This document shows, one piece after another, positions 1 to 6,081 of a stretch of 7,362 nt of DNA. The notes below the pieces were generated by a model that made no database searches, was not told the DNA's origin, and worked only from the letters and a program-made list of their open reading frames with translations. Made by a program: the position numbers and the translations under genes. Origin of the DNA: Archaeoglobaceae archaeon (GTDB lineage: Archaea > Halobacteriota > Archaeoglobi > Archaeoglobales > Archaeoglobaceae); NCBI GenBank assembly GCA_027066965.1, contig JAMOMT010000149.1, positions 1-7,362 of the forward strand. Direction: 5' to 3'. Numbering within the stretch: position 1 is the first letter of the stretch; every line of letters starts with the position of its first letter.

Positions 1-208
1 AGCTCTTCGCAGCCTCCGCAGTCATTCCCTTCTCTATCATTATCTCGTAAATGACTTTTGCAGTCGAAGAGCTTACGATGTAGGCGTTTATCGTTGCGAG
101 TATCGCTGCTACAACAACGACGATGGCCCCTCTCCACATCGGTTTTTCGAACTCGATTTCTTCCTCAAAAAAGCCGTCTGGATTGAAGAGTAAATCAAGT
201 GCGTTCAT
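1..208 (-). CDS. Yip1-family-like membrane protein, N-terminal part (runs off the left edge)
   Basis: Sixty-nine codons are visible, starting at the ATG at 208-206 on the minus strand; the rest lies outside the window. The protein begins MNALDLLFNPDGFFEEEIEF, followed by one hydrophobic segment at about residues 26-46 (GAIVVVVAAILATINAYIV) and then an amphipathic stretch. A short cytoplasmic start with 'LL.NPD.FF', followed by the first of several helices, is typical of archaeal Yip1-domain proteins. These are small polytopic membrane proteins of unclear role, related in fold to eukaryotic Yip1 trafficking proteins. There is no Shine-Dalgarno; instead a TATA-like TTAAATT lies 25-31 nt upstream of the ATG, so the mRNA is probably leaderless. 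The gene diverges from the pilus operon and need not be functionally linked to it. The start is well supported; the family rests on the N-terminus only. Confidence 0.6.
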   Translation of the reverse strand, partial: MNALDLLFNPDGFFEEEIEFEKPMWRGAIVVVVAAILATINAYIVSSSTAKVIYEIMIEKGMTAEAAKS

Positions 209-232
209 GTGGACTTTCTAAAAAGTGCGTCG

Positions 233-239
233 AATTTAA
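233..239. promoter_or_regulatory. TATA-like element in the divergent promoter region
   Basis: AATTTAA on the plus strand reads TTAAATT on the minus strand. On the minus strand it sits 25-31 nt before the ATG at 208, the spacing expected for a leaderless archaeal transcript. On the plus strand it would place a start site near 262, leaving a leader of about 28 nt that contains the Shine-Dalgarno AAGAGGT (275-281) of the ATPase gene. A weaker plus-strand alternative is TTTTATTA at about 258-265. The 82-bp gap (209-290) holds nothing else I recognise. Confidence 0.4.
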
Positions 240-290
240 CCTTTGCCCGTATCGACAGTTTTATTAGCAACGTTAAGAGGTCTTGATTGA

Positions 291-1769
291 ATGTCAGGAT
301 TGCTGGATTTTAAGAAAATTTTCGGCAAAGATGAAGATTACTCCGACCTTTTCGAGAAAGTTCACACCATCGATTACGTTAGAGTCGATGTTGAAGCGTG
401 TGATTCTTACTGGCTTCAGAAGCCATTTGCTAGAGCGGTTATCACGGAAGAGTACCGAGTGGTGGAGCCGGAACTCAGTCTAGAAGAACTGGCATTTCTC
501 GAACTTGTTCACAGGAAACTCAGAGAGCGACTGGTTTTAAAGGAAGGGAAAGAACTGGAAAACAGGGAGATGCTGCTTTTCAGGGAGTTCGTCAAAGAGG
601 CGAAAAAGGCAAACTTGAGCGAAGAAAGCGTGGGGAAGGTGTGGTACTACCTGAGAAGAGAGTTTCTTGGTTACGGAAAGCTCGATCCCATACTCAAGGA
701 TCCTCACTTGGAGGACATCTCGTGCAGTGGATACGGCTTACCGGTTTATGTCTATCATAGAGCTTACGGCAGTTTGAGGACGAACATATCGTTCGAAGAG
801 GGTGAACTTGACTCTTTTGTGATGAAACTCGCTCAAAAGGCAAACACCCAAGTCTCTCTCGAAAAGCCCATAGCAGACGCCACCCTTCCTACTGGAGAGA
901 GAATTCAGGTAACTTACCGTAGAGTTGTGAGTACGAGGGGCTCGACTTTTTCGATAAGGAAGGTGAGTGAGGAGCCGATAACGCCTCTCGACTTAATCGC
1001 TTGGAACACTGTTACATCTAAAATAGCGGCTTTACTCTGGCTCTGCGTTGACACTAGGTTAAATGTGCTGATAACCGGAAGTACCGCCAGCGGAAAAACG
1101 ACGATGCTGAACGCACTTTCACTCTTCATACCCTACAGAGTGAAGATAGTTTCCATAGAGGACACGAGAGAAGTTAGGTTACCTCACGAGAACTGGATAC
1201 CCTTCCTCGCAAAAGATGCCGACGGCATGTTCGAACTGCTGAAAGCCTCTCTAAGGCAGAGGCCGGAGTACCTCATAGTTGGTGAAGTGAGAGGGAGGGA
1301 GGCGATAACGATGTTTCAGGCGATGAACACTGGTCACACGACCTATTCGACCATGCACGCAGGAGATGCAGTTTCTGCAATAAACAGGCTAATACACGAG
1401 CCTATAAACGTTCCCTTGGCCATGTTCGACGCTCTCGACCTTCTTATGGTCATGAAGATGGACCACGTTGAAGGGAGAGCGGTCAGGAGGGTGAAGTGGC
1501 TTTACCTAGTGGAACTGGAGGAAGGAGTAAAAGTCAAAACAGTTCCCGTGTTTTCGTGGGACAAAGCTGAGGACTATTACTTGGAGCTAAATTACGACGC
1601 CGTCGTGAGGAGACTCTCTGAGGCTTACGGCAAGAGTGAGAAGTTCGTTAAGGACGAGGTGGAGAGAAGAACGTTCTTTCTTGAACGCCTTCTGGACGAA
1701 AGGCCAAGAATGCAGGAGCTTGTTGGCAGGCTGGAGTCCTACAGGAAGGATTTTTATGAGAGGCTTTGA
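291..1769 (+). CDS. Type IV pilus assembly / type II-IV secretion ATPase (PilB/TadA/FlaI-like)
   Basis: This 492-residue cytoplasmic hexameric ATPase powers pilin insertion into the filament. All diagnostic motifs are intact: Walker A GSTASGKT at 263-270 (Lys269), Asp box SIEDTRE at 288-294, Walker B YLIVGEVRG at 327-335 (Glu332 catalytic), and His box with GHTTYSTMHAG at 348-358. The stretch EDISCSGYGLPVYVYH (about 141-156) and RGSTFSIRK (216-224) are hallmarks of the archaeal branch of the family. Residues 1-110 form a variable, charged N-terminal domain. The ATG at 291 is preceded by AAGAGGT (275-281) with a 9-nt spacer; the competing TTG at 283 is out of frame. It is the first gene of a four-gene operon and overlaps the platform gene by 14 nt. 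An archaellum FlaI is less likely because no archaellin or FlaH lies next to it and pilin genes do. Confidence 0.93.
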   Translation: MSGLLDFKKIFGKDEDYSDLFEKVHTIDYVRVDVEACDSYWLQKPFARAVITEEYRVVEPELSLEELAFLELVHRKLRERLVLKEGKELENREMLLFREFVKEAKKANLSEESVGKVWYYLRREFLGYGKLDPILKDPHLEDISCSGYGLPVYVYHRAYGSLRTNISFEEGELDSFVMKLAQKANTQVSLEKPIADATLPTGERIQVTYRRVVSTRGSTFSIRKVSEEPITPLDLIAWNTVTSKIAALLWLCVDTRLNVLITGSTASGKTTMLNALSLFIPYRVKIVSIEDTREVRLPHENWIPFLAKDADGMFELLKASLRQRPEYLIVGEVRGREAITMFQAMNTGHTTYSTMHAGDAVSAINRLIHEPINVPLAMFDALDLLMVMKMDHVEGRAVRRVKWLYLVELEEGVKVKTVPVFSWDKAEDYYLELNYDAVVRRLSEAYGKSEKFVKDEVERRTFFLERLLDERPRMQELVGRLESYRKDFYERL

Positions 1770-3501
1770 CGAGCTGTACGTACCACTTCCCGTAAGCAGA
1801 TCTTACCTAAAAAAGGCTCTCAGAGGGGCCATGCTTAGCTACACGCCGGAAGAGTACTCCCTGTTCGTTTACCTCTCAGCTTTGCTTGGATTAGTTGCAG
1901 GCTACGTGGTAGCGACATTCTTCAATTTTCCTAAGCTTGGAAGACTTGAAAAGTGGATTCTACCGGCTTTTCTCGCTTTAGTATTTTACGCCTTCGCTCT
2001 GCTTTACCCTTTCACTCTTTCTAAGAGCAGGAGGACGAGGATAGACCTTAAGCTTCCTCACGCCATAACTTACATGAGATCTCTCTGCAACACAATGCCC
2101 CTTTACGACGTTTTTAAACAAATCTTTCTCGAGAGGGACCTCTACGGGGAGGTTTCCGAGGAGTTTGGGTTCGTTGTCAGAGATGTCGAGATGTTCGGTA
2201 TGTGCCTGACGGAGGCAATGCTCGAGCTTGCTTCTAACACACCCTCGGAGAACCTGAGGGAGTTCGTCCAAGGACTCGCCATAGTTTTCGAAAGCGGAGG
2301 GGACATGAGGGGATACATGTCAGCGAAGGCTGAGAACTTTAGGGACAGGGCGAGGAAGCAGCTCGAACTGAACATGAAAACGCTCGAAATTCTTGCAGAG
2401 GTGTTTACTGTTCTGTTCGTGGCGCTTCCCGTATTTCTGATAATAGTCATATCGACTGCCCACTTTCTGGGAAGGGGTGTTAGCGGGCTTTTTTACCTAT
2501 ACCTCTACTTTTTCATGCCGGTCGGCGGAGTCATGCTCATATACGTCGTTGATTTGATCAACGTTAAGGAGGACCTCAGCGTTACGCGGGTCAGAAGAAC
2601 TGGCCTTTTTTACCCGTACTTAAAACCCTCAGAATCTGAAGAGGTTGCTGAAACTTCATTTGGAGTTTGGGAAGTCGTTTCCAAACCCTTCAGAGCCGCA
2701 AAGGAAAACTACTACTATTCTCTTGCTTTCTCTCCAGCCCTCGTGGCACTGTGGTACTGTCTGATTGGACACTTGAAGCTCGAGTTCTGGGAAACGAAGC
2801 TCTGCCTGCTGGTTGTTTTTGCTCTCCTGCCTTTAGCCATAGCTTTCGAATACAGGGCAGCTTTCGTCAGGAGAGTAGAAAAGGAAACGCCCGACTTTCT
2901 CAGGCAGGTGCTCAACCTTAAGGATGTTGGTTTAACTCTACATGGCATAGTGGATATGCTTAAGGAGTCGAAGATCGGTGTTTTAAGCAGAGAAATAAGG
3001 TTTGCCAGCGCCGAGATGGATTGGGGTTCGACTGCTGGAGAAGCTCTCGTGGAGCTGATAAACAGAGTTGGAGTTTCGAGCATAAGGAGGGCAATCACAC
3101 TTCTGCTCAGGGCGAGCGAAGTCACCGAAAACATTCGAGACGTCTTGCTTACGGCGATAGAAGACTTCGAGTACGAGCTCAAACTGAAGGACATGAGGTT
3201 CGCAACGGGTTTCGCTTACCTTGCGATAATATACTTGTCATTTTTCATCTTGCTCTACGTATCTTACAGCATAATCCACGCTTTTCTGAGTAAACTCCCA
3301 AACTACACGCCGTCTTTCGGCCTACTCTCGATGATGTACCAGATTGCTCTAATGCTTGCTTTCTTCTCCGGAATACTTGCTGGTCAGATGGAGAAAGGAC
3401 ACGTGCTTTACGGACTGAAACACCTCTTCGTTTTTTTGGTGTCGTCAGCTGTAATGTTTGAGATTCTAATCCCCGGTGTGTCGGTTTACCGGTTGGTTTA
3501 G
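1756..3501 (+). CDS. Pilus assembly platform membrane protein (TadC/FlaJ/PilC-like, two T2SF domains)
   Basis: This 581-residue polytopic protein is the inner-membrane platform on which the ATPase acts. I count nine likely transmembrane segments, at about 35-58, 67-86, 214-236, 244-268, 321-338, 347-365, 484-508, 522-544 and 555-575. Two cytoplasmic helical T2SF-type domains lie between them: about 98-212 (starting near LPHAITYMRSL) and about 373-480 (starting near ETPDFLRQVL). This duplicated layout is usual for archaeal FlaJ-like proteins and about twice the length of bacterial TadC. I chose the ATG at 1756 because a strong AGGAAGGA (1743-1750) precedes it by 5 nt and the protein then starts just before its first helix. 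An in-frame ATG at 1636 would add 40 residues, fully overlapping the ATPase gene and with no similar signal. It is translationally coupled to the ATPase gene and followed 8 nt later by a pilin-like gene. Confidence 0.9.
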   Translation: MRGFDELYVPLPVSRSYLKKALRGAMLSYTPEEYSLFVYLSALLGLVAGYVVATFFNFPKLGRLEKWILPAFLALVFYAFALLYPFTLSKSRRTRIDLKLPHAITYMRSLCNTMPLYDVFKQIFLERDLYGEVSEEFGFVVRDVEMFGMCLTEAMLELASNTPSENLREFVQGLAIVFESGGDMRGYMSAKAENFRDRARKQLELNMKTLEILAEVFTVLFVALPVFLIIVISTAHFLGRGVSGLFYLYLYFFMPVGGVMLIYVVDLINVKEDLSVTRVRRTGLFYPYLKPSESEEVAETSFGVWEVVSKPFRAAKENYYYSLAFSPALVALWYCLIGHLKLEFWETKLCLLVVFALLPLAIAFEYRAAFVRRVEKETPDFLRQVLNLKDVGLTLHGIVDMLKESKIGVLSREIRFASAEMDWGSTAGEALVELINRVGVSSIRRAITLLLRASEVTENIRDVLLTAIEDFEYELKLKDMRFATGFAYLAIIYLSFFILLYVSYSIIHAFLSKLPNYTPSFGLLSMMYQIALMLAFFSGILAGQMEKGHVLYGLKHLFVFLVSSAVMFEILIPGVSVYRLV

Positions 3502-3509
3502 GTGGTTTT

Positions 3510-3986
3510 ATGCTTGCTCGAAGTCCAGAGAGCGCGGTTTCGGAAGTGCTTGGGGAGATGTTGCTGCTCGTAGTAGTGGTCGTTCTGGCTGCCGCGTTCG
3601 CCAATTACTCCCTAAGCCTTATACCTCCGTTGAAGAACACTCCCCAAACGAGCATTATAGGCTACACCAACGGGAGCAACTACACGTTACTTATTCAGTT
3701 TGGTGATCCAATTTCTCTCTCGGAGCTGTCTCTGCTCGTTACATACAATTACTCCTACCCGAACGCCCGAACGTGCGATTATAAGTACAGTTACACTGTG
3801 AACAATGTGGCAGTTTTCGAAGCTGGAAGTCTGAAAGCTCAACTCTTCCTCAGGCCAGGATACTACAACAGGAGCTGGAGCTTTGGAGAAAAGCTCAACA
3901 TTCCAAGGAATGGGAGCAAAAACACGGTAATATCCGTTTGCAGTGGAAGTAGCGTCGTGGCGAGTCTTCACTTTCCGGAGGGGTAG
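3510..3986 (+). CDS. Archaeal type IV pilin-like protein, probable minor pilin
   Basis: This 158-residue protein starts with a class III (prepilin-type) signal: MLARSPESA, then VSEVLGEMLLLVVVVVLAAAF, a single hydrophobic helix at about 10-31. This matches the archaeal pilin N-terminal domain family (DUF1628/PF07790-like, 'AVSEVIGE' variant). Cleavage by prepilin peptidase is predicted after Ala9, leaving the helix at the mature N-terminus for filament packing. The extracellular part carries six N-X-S/T sequons (Asn 32, 54, 57, 80, 120, 134) and two cysteines (89, 144) that could form a disulfide. The Shine-Dalgarno GGTGG (3501-3505) overlaps the previous stop codon and sits 4 nt from the ATG. 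Its place behind the platform gene and ahead of another pilin-like gene suggests a minor or priming subunit. The globular domain is not recognised. Confidence 0.75.
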   Translation: MLARSPESAVSEVLGEMLLLVVVVVLAAAFANYSLSLIPPLKNTPQTSIIGYTNGSNYTLLIQFGDPISLSELSLLVTYNYSYPNARTCDYKYSYTVNNVAVFEAGSLKAQLFLRPGYYNRSWSFGEKLNIPRNGSKNTVISVCSGSSVVASLHFPEG

Positions 3987-3988
3987 CT

Positions 3989-4732
3989 ATGGCTTGTGCG
4001 AAAGCTTTGGACCCTATGGACTCCAGAGCCATCTCGGCAGTGGTTGGGATGTTTCTGATTCTCGCAGTCCTCGCGTCAGTCGTTACGGTCTTAGTCGTTT
4101 ACAAGCTGCCGGTAATGGAGAAGAGAGAGGAGTTTCGCCACGAGAAGGCGTTACTTGACAGGTTTTTCGAGCTGAGAAAATCGTACATGGGCGATTGCTA
4201 CGAGAGCTTCGAACTAGGTAGCTCCCCTCTCCCCTTCCTTAGCACGCACGAAAGCTCGAGCTTAAGGGTCTGGAGGTGCGGAGAAGTTGACGTGAAAGTT
4301 TACAACGGCACGTCACTCGTTGAAGAGTTTTTGGGCAGGTTGTTTGGTTATAATCTCTCCGTTTATCCATCCAGATTGCCGTACGTTAAAGCCGTTCTTA
4401 CGCCGCTTGGAACTGCAATTTATCAGGGTGGCTTCAGGTTGAATCTCTCGAACGAAACAGAGCTGTATATAAATTCGATCGTGGTAAACTCGACGGTTCT
4501 CAAAGTTTACGTTGACAATTATAGCGTAAACGATCACCTTGAGAACTTCACGATTTCTGGAACAGGACAAGTTTTCGTCAGCGTTTCCTCGAATAGTACC
4601 CCTGGACTAAACCTGAACGCCACGAGAGTCATCGTTACTGTTTCCAGCGTGTTTGGGAAACGTAGCGTGGTCGTGAGTGCTGGTGGGAAGGTTAAAGTGT
4701 ACTACAGGAACTACTCCGTTTACGTGTGGTGA
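3989..4732 (+). CDS. Pilin-like secreted protein, sequon-rich, probable accessory or tip pilin
   Basis: This 247-residue protein has a short leader ending DSRA (11-14), then a hydrophobic helix ISAVVGMFLILAVLASVVTV (15-34) that resembles pilin and pseudopilin N-termini, so cleavage after Ala14 is plausible. A charged stretch (44-65, EKREEFRHEKALLDRFFELR) follows and probably continues the N-terminal helix. The rest is predicted beta-rich, with ten N-X-S/T sequons (Asn 106, 122, 152, 155, 167, 177, 186, 202, 210, 241) and cysteines at 70 and 97. GGAGGGG (3977-3983) supports the ATG at 3989; a second in-frame ATG at 4016 (residue 10) would still keep the signal. It begins 2 nt after the previous stop, so the two are co-translated. 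It is longer than usual pilins and resembles haloarchaeal pilin-like membrane-anchored proteins in general form. Exact family unknown. Confidence 0.7.
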   Translation: MACAKALDPMDSRAISAVVGMFLILAVLASVVTVLVVYKLPVMEKREEFRHEKALLDRFFELRKSYMGDCYESFELGSSPLPFLSTHESSSLRVWRCGEVDVKVYNGTSLVEEFLGRLFGYNLSVYPSRLPYVKAVLTPLGTAIYQGGFRLNLSNETELYINSIVVNSTVLKVYVDNYSVNDHLENFTISGTGQVFVSVSSNSTPGLNLNATRVIVTVSSVFGKRSVVVSAGGKVKVYYRNYSVYVW

Positions 4733-5127
4733 GGCGTTTGGGTGTAAACGAAGCCGTACGCTATTCCGAAGATAACTGAGAACACGAGAAACAGCTTGGT
4801 TAGATTGAAACCAAAACCAACTCTGAGAACGTAAACGCAGAGATTGTTTGCCACTATCAGCGAGTAGAAGGTTAGGAGAGTCACATAGCTTGCAAGTTCG
4901 AGTCTCGGGTCTCCTCTAGCGATTCTGTGTATTGCGTAGAGTATTGCTACCGTCAAGACGAACTTGAACGCGTGAAAGGCTGGGTAAACTACTAACCCGG
5001 CTATTGCCGAGTTCGCCTCGTAACCGACTCTGGAGTTTATAACTGCCAGAGTTGTAGCTGAATCAGCTAAGCACAGCATTGCAACAAGTGCTGCAAACAG
5101 TAACGTCATTCTCCTCGTTATTATCAT
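4720..5127 (-). CDS. Small four-helix membrane protein, DUF5658-like
   Basis: This 135-residue protein has four predicted membrane helices at about 7-29, 40-67, 78-102 and 108-128. In helix 1 and the following loop it carries LADSATTL (20-27) and YEANS (36-40), matching the 'D..TT ... EAN' pattern I associate with DUF5658 proteins, whose function is unknown. The stop lies inside the last codons of the pilin-like gene on the other strand, a 13-bp tail-to-tail overlap. The start is uncertain: the ATG at 5127 has no Shine-Dalgarno and could be leaderless, while the ATG at 5109 (residue 7) has AGGAGA immediately against it, too close for normal use. It sits between the pilus machinery and the main pilins but on the opposite strand, so a link to the pilus is only a guess. 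Confidence 0.72.
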   Translation of the reverse strand: MIITRRMTLLFAALVAMLCLADSATTLAVINSRVGYEANSAIAGLVVYPAFHAFKFVLTVAILYAIHRIARGDPRLELASYVTLLTFYSLIVANNLCVYVLRVGFGFNLTKLFLVFSVIFGIAYGFVYTQTPHHT

Positions 5128-5211
5128 AATAATAATGGCGATATTAACTTTGATAACATTAGCTGAATGCTTCTGATGATGATTGTAATAATCTAAAATT
5201 GATTTGATAGG

Positions 5212-5231
5212 TTATCCAGAAAAATGGATAA
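5212..5231. promoter_or_regulatory. Inverted repeat, candidate operator upstream of the main pilin promoter
   Basis: The arms TTATCC (5212-5217) and GGATAA (5226-5231) are perfect complements separated by 8 nt. The right arm ends one base before the TATA box, so it covers the TFB recognition element position. A protein bound here would touch the pre-initiation complex and could repress or activate the pilin operon. A 6-bp arm can occur by chance in AT-rich DNA; the position is what makes it notable. Confidence 0.4.
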
Positions 5232-5232
5232 A

Positions 5233-5240
5233 TTTAAATA
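5233..5240 (+). promoter_or_regulatory. TATA box of the main pilin operon
   Basis: TTTAAATA is close to the archaeal TATA consensus and lies in an AT-rich gap. It predicts a start site near 5262-5265, giving a short leader of about 22-25 nt that contains the whole Shine-Dalgarno at 5273-5280. It is the best promoter in the window and fits a highly expressed structural gene. The rest of the 5128-5232 stretch holds no gene. Confidence 0.65.
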
Positions 5241-5272
5241 CTCAATCGTGTCAATTTTTCTGGCGCAAAGGT

Positions 5273-5280
5273 AAGGAGGT
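5273..5280 (+). promoter_or_regulatory. Perfect Shine-Dalgarno that fixes the start of the first main pilin
   Basis: AAGGAGGT lies 6 nt before the ATG at 5287. It directly abuts an in-frame TTG at 5281, which is therefore too close to be used as the start. Confidence 0.8.
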
Positions 5281-5286
5281 TTGGAC

Positions 5287-6081
5287 ATGAGGTGGTTGGG
5301 TAGTAAAAAGAGTGTAAAAAGAAGTGAACGGGCAGTGTCGCCAGTGATCGGAGTGATGCTGATGCTCGTCGTTACAGTGCTGTTAGCAGCGGCTGTCAGC
5401 GCTTTTACCGGTGGACTCAAGGCACAGAAGCCAGCGCCTACTGCGAACTTTGAGGTGAAGATAGTGAGATTGATTAGCGACATACCAAACATAAATAAAT
5501 CTACGCCAGCAAGTTATTTCAATACGCATTATGCGTTATGTGCATATATAGAGATAACAGAAATAAGCGGAGATGCAATACCCTCAAAAGATCTTGAAAT
5601 AATAACATATAATCCCAGTGCCTATGTAAATCTCTCAAACAAATATGCTAGAGAACATCAATACGAGTTTAGGACGAAAGTAATTAAGCCAAATGTCATA
5701 AATGCTCACGACTGGTACTTCAATTATACTACATACAGTTTTGAGCCAGCTAAAGGTGTAGTTCCATACCTAAATAATTATAAGTATGGGTACTGGTGGG
5801 AACATCCGAAGACATGGTTTGGCAATTATACTATTCACCCTGGAGTGACATTAACAGCGGACTGGTACGAAAATTGGATACAGGCAAAGTGGAACGGCAC
5901 AAGTGGTACGTACAACGTTGCTGGAGATCCAAACGCCGGAAACGTCACAGGCTTCTGTGCCTGCATAGCCGACGGATGGAACGTCACGCCGGGACACTAC
6001 ATTACTGTCAAGATTGTCTACACACCAACGCACACGGTGATTTGGGAGAAGAAAGTTCTCGTGGAGGGTGAGGGCATATGA
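5287..6081 (+). CDS. Archaeal type IV pilin, probable main filament subunit (long form)
   Basis: This 264-residue prepilin has a basic leader (MRWLGSKKSVKRSERA, 1-16) followed by the canonical archaeal pilin helix VSPVIGVMLMLVVTVLLAAA (17-36). Predicted cleavage is between Ala16 and Val17. The N-terminal part matches the archaeal pilin N-terminal domain (PF07790-like), including the downstream ISGDAIPSKDLEI (93-105). The C-terminal beta strands (about 238-260, with ITVKIVY and VIWEKKV) resemble those of the next gene, so the two are paralogs. The central 60-190 section is extra relative to that paralog. It is rich in Tyr, Trp and Asn and carries several of the seven sequons (Asn 70, 115, 146, 180, 203, 219, 232). 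Cysteines are at 85, 224 and 226. Its DNA is markedly AT-rich in the middle (see findings). It has its own promoter and a perfect Shine-Dalgarno, and its stop overlaps the next start (ATGA). Confidence 0.88.
   Translation: MRWLGSKKSVKRSERAVSPVIGVMLMLVVTVLLAAAVSAFTGGLKAQKPAPTANFEVKIVRLISDIPNINKSTPASYFNTHYALCAYIEITEISGDAIPSKDLEIITYNPSAYVNLSNKYAREHQYEFRTKVIKPNVINAHDWYFNYTTYSFEPAKGVVPYLNNYKYGYWWEHPKTWFGNYTIHPGVTLTADWYENWIQAKWNGTSGTYNVAGDPNAGNVTGFCACIADGWNVTPGHYITVKIVYTPTHTVIWEKKVLVEGEGI
5348..5379 (+). repeat. 32-bp block identical to 6118-6149 (pilin helix coding)
   Basis: The sequence from TCGGAGTGATG to GTTACAGTG is identical in both main pilin genes and encodes the helix core GVMLMLVVTV. A second identical 13-mer, GCAGCGGCTGTCA, follows at 5386-5398 and 6156-6168. 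Synonymous codon choices are shared too, beyond what protein conservation needs. Confidence 0.9.

Noticed and set aside
1636..1755. N-terminal extension of the platform protein from an upstream ATG
   Set aside because: It lies wholly within the ATPase gene in another frame and has no Shine-Dalgarno, while AGGAAGGA sits 5 nt before the ATG at 1756.
2142..2450. Antisense open frames within the platform gene (also at 1978-2271 and 2715-3194)
   Set aside because: They mirror a clearly coding strand, have no ribosome binding site, and give low-complexity Ser/Leu-rich products with no recognisable features.
291..3501. Archaellum (fla/arl) locus
   Set aside because: The ATPase and platform are related to FlaI and FlaJ, but no archaellin, FlaH or other fla gene is near, and the adjacent structural genes have pilin-type rather than archaellin-type N-termini.
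4313..4570. 85-residue antisense frame in the second pilin-like gene
   Set aside because: It is a shadow of a well-supported gene, with no start signal or domain.
5281..5286. TTG start two codons upstream for the long pilin
   Set aside because: The Shine-Dalgarno AAGGAGGT directly abuts it; spacing fits only the ATG at 5287.
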